A stretch of DNA of 64,000 nt from positions 744,001-808,000 of the forward strand of contig CAVXLC010000002.1 in the NCBI GenBank assembly GCA_963762545.1, read 5' to 3'. Position 1 is the first letter of the stretch. The number at the start of each line of letters is the position of its first letter. The translations under genes and the position numbers were made by a program. Under the pieces are notes generated by a model, which was not told the origin of the DNA, ran no database searches, and saw only the letters and a list, made by a program, of their open reading frames with translations. Source of the stretch: JABFSM01 sp963762545. Its GTDB lineage: Bacteria > Gemmatimonadota > Gemmatimonadetes > Gemmatimonadales > GWC2-71-9. This document shows, piece by piece, positions 43,706 through 52,216 of this stretch.

Positions 43706-43972
43706 ATGTCGGGACGCACCTTTGAGTCGAATGGGGAGCGGTGGATGGTGTCGTCCACCGGCCGCCTTACCCAGTACGGCAAGGACGAATTCGGGCTGCG
43801 CTTCACTCGGGTAGCGCCGCTTCCGCGCGAGGAGCGGGTAGTGCGCTATTCGCCCCAACTCTCCAAGAGCCGCGAGTCGGCGCTGGCTCAGCTCGGTGAT
43901 GCCGAGCTGGCCGCGCTGCTGAAGGTGTCCCAGCCGTCCTGGACCACTCCCGACTCGGGGTACCGCAGCTGA
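43706..43972 (+). CDS. Small uncharacterised protein
   Basis: An 88-residue soluble protein starting 3 bp after the preceding stop. The N-terminal half forms likely beta strands (GERWMVSSTGRLTQYGKDEFGLRFTRV with alternating pattern) and the C-terminal half is helical (SRESALAQLGDAELAALLKVSQPSW). No Cys, no signal peptide. I do not know the family. Confidence 0.6.
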   Translation: MSGRTFESNGERWMVSSTGRLTQYGKDEFGLRFTRVAPLPREERVVRYSPQLSKSRESALAQLGDAELAALLKVSQPSWTTPDSGYRS

Positions 43973-43986
43973 GCGCTCCCCTGACG

Positions 43987-44820
43987 GTGGACCTCCACAT
44001 GCACTCCACCGCCTCGGACGGTGTCCTGCCGCCCGCCGGCGTGCTGCGCCGGGCGGCCGAGTTGGGCCTGAGCGCCATCGCCCTCACCGATCACGATACC
44101 GTCGCCGGCGTGGCGGACGCGGTGGCCGAGGGTGAGCGGTCCGGCGTTCGGGTGGTGAGCGGCTGCGAGTTCTCCGCCGCCGCTCCCTGGGGCGAGATGC
44201 ACGTCCTGGGGTATTTCCTGCCCATTCACGAGCAATCGCTCAACGATTTCCTCGAGCGCTGCCGGGGCGACCGGGTACGCCGCGCCCGGGAAATGGTCCA
44301 GGGCCTCCAGGCCTGGGGCGTCGACGTGTCGTTCGACGACGTCGTGGCAGAGGCCAATGGAGCCGCGATCGGGCGTCCCCATCTGGCCCGGGTGCTGATG
44401 CGGCTCGGGAAGGTCGCCTCGGTGGAAGATGCCTTCCGCGAGTGGCTGGGCCGCGGCCGGCCGGCCTACGTGGACAAGGTGCTGCCGACCTTTCGCGCGG
44501 TGGCCGAGCTGGTGCATTCGGTGGGAGGAATCGTGTCGGCGGCGCACCTGAAGGAACGGGGCACCCGCGCCACGCTCACCGCGCTGCGCGACGAGGGTCT
44601 CGATGCGGTGGAGACCCGCCACCCGGGCCACAGCGGCGAGGTGCGGGCCCGCCTCACCACCCTGGCTGCCGCGCTCGGCCTGCTCCGTACCGGTGGCAGC
44701 GACTGGCACGGCGAGGCGGTGGGCGAGGGAACCCACGCAATGCTCGGGTCGCAGTCGGTGCCGGCCGAGTGGCTGGAGCTGATGGATCAGAGCGTCCTGG
44801 AGCGCAGGGCCAGCGGATGA
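43987..44820 (+). CDS. PHP-domain phosphoesterase (TrpH/RNase AM-like)
   Basis: Metal-dependent hydrolase of 277 residues. N-terminal motif DLHMHSTASDG, then TDHDTVAGV near residue 34, CEFS near 60 and a late His in SDWHGE near 245 are the PHP metal ligands. This arrangement is that of the E. coli TrpH/YciV (RNase AM, nucleoside 3',5'-bisphosphate phosphatase) group. The GTG at 43987 is used as start; CTG 43981 is another candidate. The next ATG overlaps its stop. Confidence 0.85.
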   Translation: MDLHMHSTASDGVLPPAGVLRRAAELGLSAIALTDHDTVAGVADAVAEGERSGVRVVSGCEFSAAAPWGEMHVLGYFLPIHEQSLNDFLERCRGDRVRRAREMVQGLQAWGVDVSFDDVVAEANGAAIGRPHLARVLMRLGKVASVEDAFREWLGRGRPAYVDKVLPTFRAVAELVHSVGGIVSAAHLKERGTRATLTALRDEGLDAVETRHPGHSGEVRARLTTLAAALGLLRTGGSDWHGEAVGEGTHAMLGSQSVPAEWLELMDQSVLERRASG

Positions 44821-45566
44821 TCGAGCAGGCCGCCCCGCTTCGCGATGTCGCCATCATCGGCGGCGGGTGCTACGGGACCTTCTACGCCAGCCAGCTCGAA
44901 GCCGCCTGTAGCAGGGAAAAGCTTCAGCTTCGCCGGGTGCTCCTGGTGGACCACGACCCCGCCTGCCAGGCTGCTCGGGATCTGGCGCCGCTCCCGAACC
45001 GGAAGCTGGTCGTGGCGGACTGGGCCGAATTCCTCCGCACGTTTCTGACGGCCGATCCACCCGGGCCCGGCCTGCCTGACGACGCAGTGGTACCCTCGCC
45101 GCTCATGCCGCACCTGATGGCCGGCTGGCTGATGGATCTGGCGCGGGCATGCTGGCCCGGACGGGACGTCGCCCTCACCCCGCCGGACCTTTCCCTCGGC
45201 ACCCCATACGATGCCCTCGGTCCGGATGGCACCCGGTACGTCTCCTTCGCCGACTGGATCTGTCCCACCCACTGCGTGGAGCCGCTGACGTGTCCCATGA
45301 TCCGCGCCCCGCGCACCTGGGAAATGGGCGACGCGCTGGCCGGCTACACCGAGCGGCTGAACCTCCGCCGGCCCACCCGGGGTCCGGCCTTGTTCACCAC
45401 CCGCCATCATGCCTTCGGCGTCGGGATGTTCGGTGCCGCCGAAATTCGCGCCAGCCGCCTGGTCATGGAGGAGGCGGGACGGTCGGGGGCCGCGGTCGAT
45501 GTCGTGGTGGGAACCGTGTCCGCCTGCCATGGGGCGGTCAGCGTCCTGCGCCTCGGGGAGCGGTGA
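44817..45566 (+). CDS. Uncharacterised Rossmann-like protein with Cys cluster
   Basis: A 249-residue protein starting at ATG 44817 (ATGA overlap with PHP). It begins DVAIIGGGCYGTFYASQL, a GxGxxG-like dinucleotide-binding loop, and has VLLVDHDPAC as a second strand. Near residue 145 lies a Cys-rich segment, WICPTHCVEPLTCP, three or four Cys within 12 residues, which may hold a metal or cluster. A third stretch, HHAFGVGMFGAAEI, may contact cofactor. I do not recognise the family. It precedes thioredoxin reductase on the same strand. Confidence 0.65.
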   Translation: MIEQAAPLRDVAIIGGGCYGTFYASQLEAACSREKLQLRRVLLVDHDPACQAARDLAPLPNRKLVVADWAEFLRTFLTADPPGPGLPDDAVVPSPLMPHLMAGWLMDLARACWPGRDVALTPPDLSLGTPYDALGPDGTRYVSFADWICPTHCVEPLTCPMIRAPRTWEMGDALAGYTERLNLRRPTRGPALFTTRHHAFGVGMFGAAEIRASRLVMEEAGRSGAAVDVVVGTVSACHGAVSVLRLGER

Positions 45567-45588
45567 GCCGATTAGTATTCGCCCACCT

Positions 45589-46542
45589 ATGAGCCACAGC
45601 GATCTGGACATCATTATCGTCGGCGGCGGCCCCGCCGGTCTCTGCGCGGCGATGTACGCCGGCCGGGGCATGTTGAAGGCCGTCCTGCTGGAGCGCGGCA
45701 TTCCCGGCGGCGAGCTGCTCAACACCGAAAAGGTCGACGACTATCCCGGGTTCACCACGATCCTGGGTCCGGACCTGGCCCTCCGGATGACCGAGCACGC
45801 CCAGGCCTTCGGGGCCGACATTCAGCAGGAGAATGTCGAGGGCATCTACCGGCTTCCGGACGGGACGTTCCGGGTGGCGACCAGCTCCGGCGCGGAGTTC
45901 TTCGCCCCGGTGGTGATCCTGACCGCCGGAGGGACCCCCACCAAGCTCGGGGTTCCCGGAGAACTCGAATATGCCGGCCGCGGGGTGTCCTACTGCGCGG
46001 TCTGCGACGGCGCTTTCTTCAAGGGAGAGACGATCGCCGTCGTGGGCGGCGGCGATGCCGCCGTCGAAGAGGCCGACTACCTCACCCGGTACGCCAGCAA
46101 GGTCTACATCATCCATCGTCGCGATGAATTCCGGGCCTCCCGGCTGGTCCAGGAACGCGCGTTTGCCAATCCCAAGATCGAGGTGATCTGGAACACGCAG
46201 GTGCTCGAGATGGTCGGGGGCCCCCGGGGCCTGACCCATCTCGATCTGTCCAACCACGTCACCGGCGCGCATTCGAAGCTGGAGGTCACCGGTTGCTTCG
46301 TGTTCATCGGATTCAAGCCGAACAGCGGCCTCGTCATGGAGCACGTGGATCACGATCCAGCCGGGTATCTCCGCACCGACGACCGGATGATGACCTCCAT
46401 TCCCGGCCTCTTTGCCGCCGGCGATCTTCGGGTCCAGCTTACCCGGCAAGTCACCACGGCGGTGGGAGACGCGACCACGGCGGCGATCGCGGCCGAGAAG
46501 TATCTCACCGAGCGGCGCAGCCGGCTCGCCGGCCTCGGGTAG
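45589..46542 (+). CDS. trxB: Thioredoxin reductase
   Basis: NADPH-dependent flavoprotein of 317 residues. FAD motif GGGPAGLCAAMYAGR near residue 12, the redox-active pair in CAVCDG near residue 137, NADP motif GGGDAAVEEADYL near 158, and FAAGDLR...RQVTTAVGDATTAA at the end are all present. The ATG at 45589 is downstream of GCCCACCT. It supplies reduced thioredoxin, for example to the peroxiredoxin at 15958. Confidence 0.94.
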   Translation: MSHSDLDIIIVGGGPAGLCAAMYAGRGMLKAVLLERGIPGGELLNTEKVDDYPGFTTILGPDLALRMTEHAQAFGADIQQENVEGIYRLPDGTFRVATSSGAEFFAPVVILTAGGTPTKLGVPGELEYAGRGVSYCAVCDGAFFKGETIAVVGGGDAAVEEADYLTRYASKVYIIHRRDEFRASRLVQERAFANPKIEVIWNTQVLEMVGGPRGLTHLDLSNHVTGAHSKLEVTGCFVFIGFKPNSGLVMEHVDHDPAGYLRTDDRMMTSIPGLFAAGDLRVQLTRQVTTAVGDATTAAIAAEKYLTERRSRLAGLG

Positions 46543-46544
46543 CC

Positions 46545-47183
46545 ATGGCGTCGCTCGAGGTCGTCCCGATCACGAACGGCCGGTTCGAGGAGAACTGCTA
46601 TCTCCTGGGGGAAACCGGCGGCGCCGAGGCGGTCATCGTCGATCCCGGGGAAGAGTCGGACCGATTCCTGGCGGAAGCCCGCCGCCGGGGATGGACCATC
46701 TCCGCGATCTGGCTCACCCACGGCCACATCGACCACATCATCGGCGTCGGCGCGGTGCAGCAGGCGACCGGCGCGCCGATCCATCTCCACCCGGACGAGC
46801 GGCCGATTTACGAGAACCTGGTGGCCCAGGGCAGCCTGTTCGGCCTGGACCTGACCCCCGCGCCGCCGCCGAATGTCGAGCTGTTCCAGGGCCAGCGTCT
46901 TCGCGTGGGGCGCTCCGAATTCGAGGTGCGGCACCTGGCCGGCCATTCGCCCGGGCACGTCTGCTTCGTCGGTCAGGGACTGGTGCTCGGCGGTGATGTG
47001 CTCTTCCAGGGATCGATCGGGCGCACCGACCTGCTCGGTGGAGATCTGCGGGCCCTGCTGGCCGGCATCCGGGAGCAGCTCTTCACACTGCCCGATGAAA
47101 CCGTGGTGTGGCCCGGCCACGGCCCTCCCACGACCATCGGTCGTGAACGGGCCGCCAACCCCTTCCTGACCGGCGTCGCCTGA
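46545..47183 (+). CDS. MBL-fold metallo-hydrolase (GloB/YcbL-like)
   Basis: Zinc-dependent hydrolase of 212 residues. The signature THGHIDHIIG (HxHxDH) lies near residue 60, HLAGHSPGHV near 130, LGGDVLFQGSIGRTDL near 150, and the last ligand is in WPGHGPPTTIG. This is the glyoxalase II-related, YcbL-type group; a thioester or persulfide substrate is likely. The ATG is 2 bp after trxB. Its stop overlaps the CTG start of the DUF2156 gene. Confidence 0.88.
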   Translation: MASLEVVPITNGRFEENCYLLGETGGAEAVIVDPGEESDRFLAEARRRGWTISAIWLTHGHIDHIIGVGAVQQATGAPIHLHPDERPIYENLVAQGSLFGLDLTPAPPPNVELFQGQRLRVGRSEFEVRHLAGHSPGHVCFVGQGLVLGGDVLFQGSIGRTDLLGGDLRALLAGIREQLFTLPDETVVWPGHGPPTTIGRERAANPFLTGVA

Positions 47184-48256
47184 ACTCCCCGGAAGCCTCG
47201 AGCGCGCGGGCCCTGGTCCTGGCGTTCGGCTGGAACGCCACCTCGTACCAGATCCTGAATCCTGGTATCAATCACTGGTTCGCCGCGGCGGGGGACGCCG
47301 TGGTCGGATTCGTCCTCCGTCGGGGGGTGCGCATCGTTGCGGGTGCGCCGGTGTGCCTCGAGTCGCGCCTGCCGGACATCGCCGAGGAGTTTGCCGCCGA
47401 CGCGAGGCGGGCGGGAGAGCGGGTGTGTTACTTCGGGGCGGAGACCAGGCTCGACAATGTCTGTCGGGATGATGCGAGGTACTCCCGGGTGCTGCTCGGC
47501 GCTCAGCCGATGTGGGAACCCGGCGGCTGGACCGACCTCGTGGCCGGGCGCGCTCCGATCCGGGCCCAGTTCAACCGGGCCCGCAACAAGGGCGTCGGGG
47601 TGTCGCGCTGGCCCTCGGAGCGGGCCACCGGGCATCCCGATCTGGTCCGCTGCCTCAGAGAGTGGCTCGCGACCCGCGGCCTCCCGCCGCTCCATTTTCT
47701 GGTCGAGCCAGCCACCCTCGCCCTCCTCGACGACCGCCGGGTGTTCGTCGCCGAGCGCCGGGGGCGCGTCGTGGCTTTTCTGGTGGCGTCGCCCATTCCG
47801 GCCCGCAACGGCTGGCTGATCGAGCAGATCGTGCGCGGCGGCGAGGCGCCCAACGGCACCGTCGAGCTGATGGTGGACGCCGCCATGCGCGCCGCAGCCG
47901 ACGACGGGAGCGACTACGCCACCCTCGGGATGGTTCCGCTGTCCCGCCGGGCCAACGTGCCGCCGTTCGACAACCCCGTCTGGCTCCGTACGCTGCTCGG
48001 CTGGGCCCGGGCCCATGGGCGGCGCTTCTACAATTTCGATGGTCTCGACGCCTTCAAGGCCAAATTCCGGCCGGTGCGGTGGGATCCGGTGTTTGCCATT
48101 GCGCGGACGCCGCGTTTCAGCCCGGGGATGCTCCATGCCTTGCTCGCGGCCTTCACCCGGGGCTCGCTGGCGCTTGCGGTGGCGCGCGGCCTGGCGCACG
48201 CGGCCGCCATGGAGCTGCGGGGGCTCACGGCGGCGGTGCGATCCCGACCAGCATGA
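47180..48256 (+). CDS. DUF2156 protein (MprF C-terminal-like), starting at CTG
   Basis: About 358 residues. The DUF2156 domain begins well before the first conventional start (GTG 47300): ALVLAFGWNATSYQILNPG is a clear family segment, so translation must start upstream. The only plausible codon is CTG 47180, overlapping the previous stop as CTGA. The rest (LDNVCRDD, LAT-RGLPPLHFLVEP, PIPARNGWLIEQIVRG, FDAFKAKFRP) is the phosphatidylglycerol-lysyltransferase C-terminal GNAT-like fold, without the MprF flippase half. Function unknown; aminoacyl transfer to lipid is possible. Confidence 0.8.
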   Translation: MNSPEASSARALVLAFGWNATSYQILNPGINHWFAAAGDAVVGFVLRRGVRIVAGAPVCLESRLPDIAEEFAADARRAGERVCYFGAETRLDNVCRDDARYSRVLLGAQPMWEPGGWTDLVAGRAPIRAQFNRARNKGVGVSRWPSERATGHPDLVRCLREWLATRGLPPLHFLVEPATLALLDDRRVFVAERRGRVVAFLVASPIPARNGWLIEQIVRGGEAPNGTVELMVDAAMRAAADDGSDYATLGMVPLSRRANVPPFDNPVWLRTLLGWARAHGRRFYNFDGLDAFKAKFRPVRWDPVFAIARTPRFSPGMLHALLAAFTRGSLALAVARGLAHAAAMELRGLTAAVRSRPA

Positions 48257-48545
48257 CGGTGCGCTGGTGCGCCCGGCTCACGCCGTGCGGCACGTCCGCA
48301 GGAGCCCAGATCAGCGTGCCGGGGCCCGCGTCGCGCGTGTGTTCGCCCACCGTCATGCTCGCGTTCCCCGAGAGGATCAGGTAGAATTTGTCCGCGCCGG
48401 CGTGGGAATGAAGCGCCTGCGACTGACCCGGCTCGAAGCAGTTGAGGCCGACCAGCATGCGGTTGCCGCGGAACAGATCGGCCTTGACCGCCTTCTCGGC
48501 GTGGAAAGACGCTCGATCGGCGGGCGAGAGGAAATAGTCTGGCAT
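48225..48545 (-). CDS. Cupin-domain protein
   Basis: Single small cupin of 106 residues. The two cupin motifs are visible: HSHAGADKFYLILSG with His and Glu-like ligands and a late His in PADVPHGV. It converges with the DUF2156 gene, overlapping its 3' end by 32 bp. Such proteins bind metal and may act as mannose-6-phosphate isomerase-like or thiol dioxygenase enzymes; no substrate is suggested by the context. Confidence 0.82.
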   Translation of the reverse strand: MPDYFLSPADRASFHAEKAVKADLFRGNRMLVGLNCFEPGQSQALHSHAGADKFYLILSGNASMTVGEHTRDAGPGTLIWAPADVPHGVSRAHQRTVMLVGIAPPP

Positions 48546-48610
48546 GTTGAACGCTCCGGATCACGGTTGACCTCCGCCCTGCGACGTCTCACTCCTCACC
48601 TGCCGCCCCT

Positions 48611-50029
48611 ATGACTTTTCGCATCGAAAAAGACCCGCTCGGCGAGAAGCAAGTCTCCGCGGATGCCCTCTACGGCATCCAGACACTCCGCGCCGTCGAG
48701 AACTTCCCAATCTCCGGGCTGCGGCCCCTTCCGGGCTTCGTCGACGCCGTCGTCTGGATCAAGAAGGCCGCCGCGCTCACCCATCGGGACACCGGCCGCC
48801 TCGAGCCCCGCCTGGCGGACGCGATCGTGCGCGCCGCCGACGAGATCCTGGCCGGGCAGCACCGGGACCAGTTTGTGGTCGATGTCTACCAGGCCGGCGC
48901 CGGCACCAGCCACAACATGAACGCCAACGAGGTGCTTGCCAACCGGGCCAACGAGATCCTCGGCGCGCCGCGGGGCGCCTATGCACCGGTGCATCCGAAC
49001 GATCACGTGAACATGGCGCAGAGCACCAATGACGTGATTCCCACCGCCATGCGCCTTGCGACCCTTGCGACCCTGCCGCTCCTGCTCGACGCGATGGAAG
49101 GATTGGAAAAGACCTTTCTGGCCAAGGGACGGCAATTCGACGACGTCATCAAGTCGGGGCGCACCCACCTCCAGGACGCCACCCCGATCCGGCTGGGCCA
49201 GGAGTTCTCGGCGTGGGGCCACACCACCGGCCGGCACCGCGCCAAGCTCATCGAGGCCGCCGAGTGGCTCCGCGAGATGAACATCGGGGGCACCGCGGTC
49301 GGCACCGGCCTCAATGCCGAGCGGGAATACCCCGGCCTGATGGTGAAGCATCTCCGGGCCATCACCGGCATGGACGTGCGGGAAGGGAAGGACCGGATCC
49401 AGCTCATGCAGTCGATGGGCGACATCGCCACCATGAGCGGGGCGGTGCGGGGGTGGACGCTCGACCTGAACAAGATCGCCAATGACATCCGCCTGCTGGC
49501 GTCGGGCCCGCGCACCGGGCTGGCCGAGATCCTGCTCCCGGCGGTGCAGCCCGGCTCGAGCATCATGCCCGGCAAGGTGAACCCCTCCATTGCGGAAATG
49601 GTCAATCAGGTCTGCTACCAGGTCCTCGGACTCGATACGACCGTGGCCATGGCGTCGGAGGCCGGGCAGCTCGAGCTGAACGTGATGATGCCGGTGATCA
49701 CCCACAACATCGTGTTTGCGCTGATCATCCTGGGAAACGCGGTGCGGATCTTCGACGAACGATGCATCCGGGGGATCGAAGCGGACGCCGTCCAGGCGGC
49801 CCACTGGCTGGAGCGGAGCCCGGCGCTGGTGACCGCGCTGGCTCCCAAGCTGGGTTATGCCGACTCCGCCGCTCTGGCCAAGGAGGCCATTGCCACTGGA
49901 CTCACGGTCAAGGAGCTGGTGGTCAAGAAGCAACTGCTCAAGGGTGCCGAGCTGGAGGAAGTCCTGAACCTGCGGGCCATGACCGAGCTGGGCGTCCCGG
50001 GAGGGAAGGGACTGCCGGGCGGCGGTTGA
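48611..50029 (+). CDS. aspA: Aspartate ammonia-lyase
   Basis: Lyase of the fumarase/aspartase superfamily, 472 residues, converting aspartate to fumarate and ammonia. AspA-like features exceed fumarase ones: YGIQTLRAVENFPISG, VDVYQAGAGTSHNMNANEVLAN, GQEFSAW, and GQLELNVMMPVI; fumarases have FELNVFRPM at the last point. The signature GSSIMPGKVNPS (near residue 318) holds the catalytic Ser. The ATG follows GCCGCCCCT. Class II fumarase is the alternative, but the N-terminal and VDVYQ segments argue for aspartase. Confidence 0.85.
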   Translation: MTFRIEKDPLGEKQVSADALYGIQTLRAVENFPISGLRPLPGFVDAVVWIKKAAALTHRDTGRLEPRLADAIVRAADEILAGQHRDQFVVDVYQAGAGTSHNMNANEVLANRANEILGAPRGAYAPVHPNDHVNMAQSTNDVIPTAMRLATLATLPLLLDAMEGLEKTFLAKGRQFDDVIKSGRTHLQDATPIRLGQEFSAWGHTTGRHRAKLIEAAEWLREMNIGGTAVGTGLNAEREYPGLMVKHLRAITGMDVREGKDRIQLMQSMGDIATMSGAVRGWTLDLNKIANDIRLLASGPRTGLAEILLPAVQPGSSIMPGKVNPSIAEMVNQVCYQVLGLDTTVAMASEAGQLELNVMMPVITHNIVFALIILGNAVRIFDERCIRGIEADAVQAAHWLERSPALVTALAPKLGYADSAALAKEAIATGLTVKELVVKKQLLKGAELEEVLNLRAMTELGVPGGKGLPGGG

Positions 50030-50035
50030 CCGGCC

Positions 50036-51103
50036 TCAGGTGGAGTCCGGCTTCACCGGGCTCCGGCCCACGAATGTGAAGTTGACCAGCTTCCAGCGGG
50101 CCAGGGTGTTGGGTGCGGCCGCCGAAGATCCCGACGTCGTGCAGTCGGCCTGCGCCTCCAGCGCGAGGGTCGGAACGATTTCCCGGTAGAGCACCACGCA
50201 CTGAGCCGCCGTGAACGTCGTCTCCTTCTGCTTCAGATTGACCAGATGGGCCTCCGAGCGGATCAGTATCATCGTGGCGGAATCGATCACGAACGACCCC
50301 GCCCAGTCGGTCGTCTTGATCTTGGCCAGAGGCGCAAACTCGATCCGGTGCCCGGGAAAGCCATCCACCGAGCTGTCCGGACCCGCATACCAGAAACAGT
50401 GGGACTTCCGGAACTCGGTCCGGGCCAGATCCGAGGCCACGAAGTAATTCGCGACCTGGCCGCGGTCCCGCCGGCCCAGCAGGACCCGGCCCCGGCGGTA
50501 TCCGGCCAGGTCGCGGGTGTCGAATCGGATGGTATTCACCTGGCGGCTGGTTTCCCGGTGGGCATTGTCGAGCAGCAGCAGGGTCTCCTCGAAGGTGCCC
50601 CGGAAGGGATAGGATTTCTCCATCGCCAGGATGCGTTCGGCGTTCTTGAACGCCTCGTCCAGGATCGACTCTTCGGCCGCGCTGGCCCCCAGCGCCTCGG
50701 TGCCGGCGCAGACGTCCCCGTGGACGACGATTTCGGGCAGGACCATCGGGCGCCGGGTGAGCCGGACTTCGAGTCCCGGCGCTCCGCCGCCCGATTCCGT
50801 CGAGCGGTCCAGCGTCAGCGCCAGGGTGACCGCGCGGAATCCGATCTGCTGAACCCGCAGGATCAGCCCCCCCGAGCCGAGCGCCGTGAGAGTGAACCGC
50901 CCCGACTCGGAGGCGAACACCCGCTGGTCCGTCCCCACCACCTGGACGAGGGCATATCCGATCGGAAGCCCGGTCGCGCTGTCCCGCACGACTCCGTTCA
51001 GGGTGCCGCCAGGAGCGTGGACCGCGGTCTGGGCCGCAAGGCCTCCAGCGGTGGCGAGTGCGGCCAGCACCGGCACCAGGGAACGGCGCAGGCCGTTTCT
51101 CAA
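50036..51103 (-). CDS. Secreted carboxypeptidase-regulatory-like domain protein (copy 2)
   Basis: A 355-residue protein starting at TTG 51103, which overlaps the stop of the neighbouring copy (TTGA). A signal peptide (about 1-25, ALATAGGLAAQ) precedes a CarboxypepD_reg-like fold: LNGVVRDSATGLPIGYALVQVVG, SGRFTLTAL, LRVQQIGFR. A conserved middle part (NAERILAMEKSYPF, HCFWYAGPDSSVDGFPGHRIEFAPL, DWAGSFVIDSATM) is shared almost residue by residue with the upstream copy. Found in the envelope; function unknown. Confidence 0.72.
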   Translation of the reverse strand: MRNGLRRSLVPVLAALATAGGLAAQTAVHAPGGTLNGVVRDSATGLPIGYALVQVVGTDQRVFASESGRFTLTALGSGGLILRVQQIGFRAVTLALTLDRSTESGGGAPGLEVRLTRRPMVLPEIVVHGDVCAGTEALGASAAEESILDEAFKNAERILAMEKSYPFRGTFEETLLLLDNAHRETSRQVNTIRFDTRDLAGYRRGRVLLGRRDRGQVANYFVASDLARTEFRKSHCFWYAGPDSSVDGFPGHRIEFAPLAKIKTTDWAGSFVIDSATMILIRSEAHLVNLKQKETTFTAAQCVVLYREIVPTLALEAQADCTTSGSSAAAPNTLARWKLVNFTFVGRSPVKPDST

Positions 51104-52152
51104 TGGGGCGTCTCCGGCTCGAGCGGCGTCTTGCCGATGAACCGGTGGCTCACCAGCAGCCATCGCTCCACCCGGGTGTGGGGCGAGCCGCCTCGTTGAG
51201 ACGATACGCAGCGGGTCTGGAATTCCTGGGGCAGGCTCGGAACGATGGGTTGGTAGAAGATGGTGCAGGTGGCCGCGAGGATGCTGGTGCCGCTCGCTGG
51301 CAGGTTGACCAGCCGGGTCTCGGTGCGGAGCAGACCCAGGGAGGCCGAATCCACCAGCATGGAGCCGGCCCAGTCCGGACTCGTGACGTCGGGCCTCGGG
51401 GCGAATTCGATACGATAGCCCGGAAAGCCTTCCAGGCTGTCCCGTCCCGCATACCAGAAGCAGTGGGTTCGCTGGAATTCCTCCCCGGCGAAGTCCGAGG
51501 ACGTAAACGCCGCGATCCGCTCCTCCCGGAGCCTGCGCTCCAGCACCCGGCCGGCCCGGTAGGGCACATAGGCGCGGCTGTCTTTCTCCAGGGTATCCAC
51601 TCGCCCGTCGATGCGGTTGTACCCCGAGTCGAAGAGCGTCACCATCCGCTGGAATTGCAGGACGAACGGAAACTTCCGCTCCAGCATCTGAATCCGCTCG
51701 GCGTTCTGAAAGGCCTCGGTGAGCAGGGTTCCGGCTTCCGACGCGGTGGAACCCACCCCGTGCAGGTCGAGGCAACGGTTTGCCTCGACGGAGAGCTCCG
51801 GGAGCACCATGGCCTGCCGGACCAGGTGCACCACGATGCCGGGGGAGCCCAGGCTGGAGCGGGTATCGACCGTGAGCGTCACCATCTGGGCTCGGAATCC
51901 AATCTGCTGGACCCGCAGGCGCGCCTTCCCGCCCGGCACATTGGTCAGCGTGAAGCGCCCTCCCTCGCTGGTGAAGACCTGCTGCTCCTTCCCCAGGAGG
52001 ACCACCAGGGCATACCTCACCGGTTCCCCGGTGGCGCTATCCTGTACCATGCCCCGGAGTACGCCTGAAGGCGCTTGAACCACCGTTTGTGCCGATACCC
52101 CCGCGAGGGGGATAGGGAACAGCAGGAACGGGAGATAAAGCCGGCGCAGCAT
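51100..52152 (-). CDS. Secreted carboxypeptidase-regulatory-like domain protein (copy 1)
   Basis: A 350-residue paralogue of the gene at 50036. Signal peptide 1-23 (LPFLLFPIPLAGVSAQ), N-terminal carboxypeptidase-regulatory fold (LRGMVQDSATGEPVRYALVV, GRFTLTNVPGG), then a central domain with HCFWYAGRDSLEGFPGYRIEFAP and DWAGSMLVDSASLGLLRTE. The two copies diverge in the C-terminal tail (QEFQTRCVSS here). Divergent from the Rrf2 regulator, separated by 64 bp. Tandem duplication is discussed in the findings. Confidence 0.75.
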   Translation of the reverse strand: MLRRLYLPFLLFPIPLAGVSAQTVVQAPSGVLRGMVQDSATGEPVRYALVVLLGKEQQVFTSEGGRFTLTNVPGGKARLRVQQIGFRAQMVTLTVDTRSSLGSPGIVVHLVRQAMVLPELSVEANRCLDLHGVGSTASEAGTLLTEAFQNAERIQMLERKFPFVLQFQRMVTLFDSGYNRIDGRVDTLEKDSRAYVPYRAGRVLERRLREERIAAFTSSDFAGEEFQRTHCFWYAGRDSLEGFPGYRIEFAPRPDVTSPDWAGSMLVDSASLGLLRTETRLVNLPASGTSILAATCTIFYQPIVPSLPQEFQTRCVSSQRGGSPHTRVERWLLVSHRFIGKTPLEPETPH

Positions 52153-52181
52153 ACTCGGAATAGTATTGGGAGGGACTCAAC

Positions 52182-52210
52182 TTGTCCCCTCCACCCGGAG
52201 AGGGGATATT
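52182..52210 (+). promoter_or_regulatory. Candidate promoter of the Rrf2 regulator, possibly leaderless
   Basis: TTGTCC (52182-52187) and GATATT (52205-52210) are 17 bp apart. The ATG lies only 6 bp further, so transcription would start at or next to the initiation codon. Near-palindromic GGGAGGGAC / GTCCCCTCC (52168-52192) and GGAATA / TATTCC (about 52157-52212) elements surround it and may be autoregulatory sites. Confidence 0.35.
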
Positions 52211-52216
52211 CCAGCC

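Noticed and set aside
45589..46542. Lipoamide dehydrogenase (E3) for the neighbouring E1/E2 complex
   Set aside because: Length and the CAVCDG motif identify thioredoxin reductase; E3 would be about 460 residues with a different Cys motif.
48611..50029. Class II fumarase
   Set aside because: N-terminal, VDVYQ and GQLELNVMMPVI segments match aspartase more closely than fumarase.
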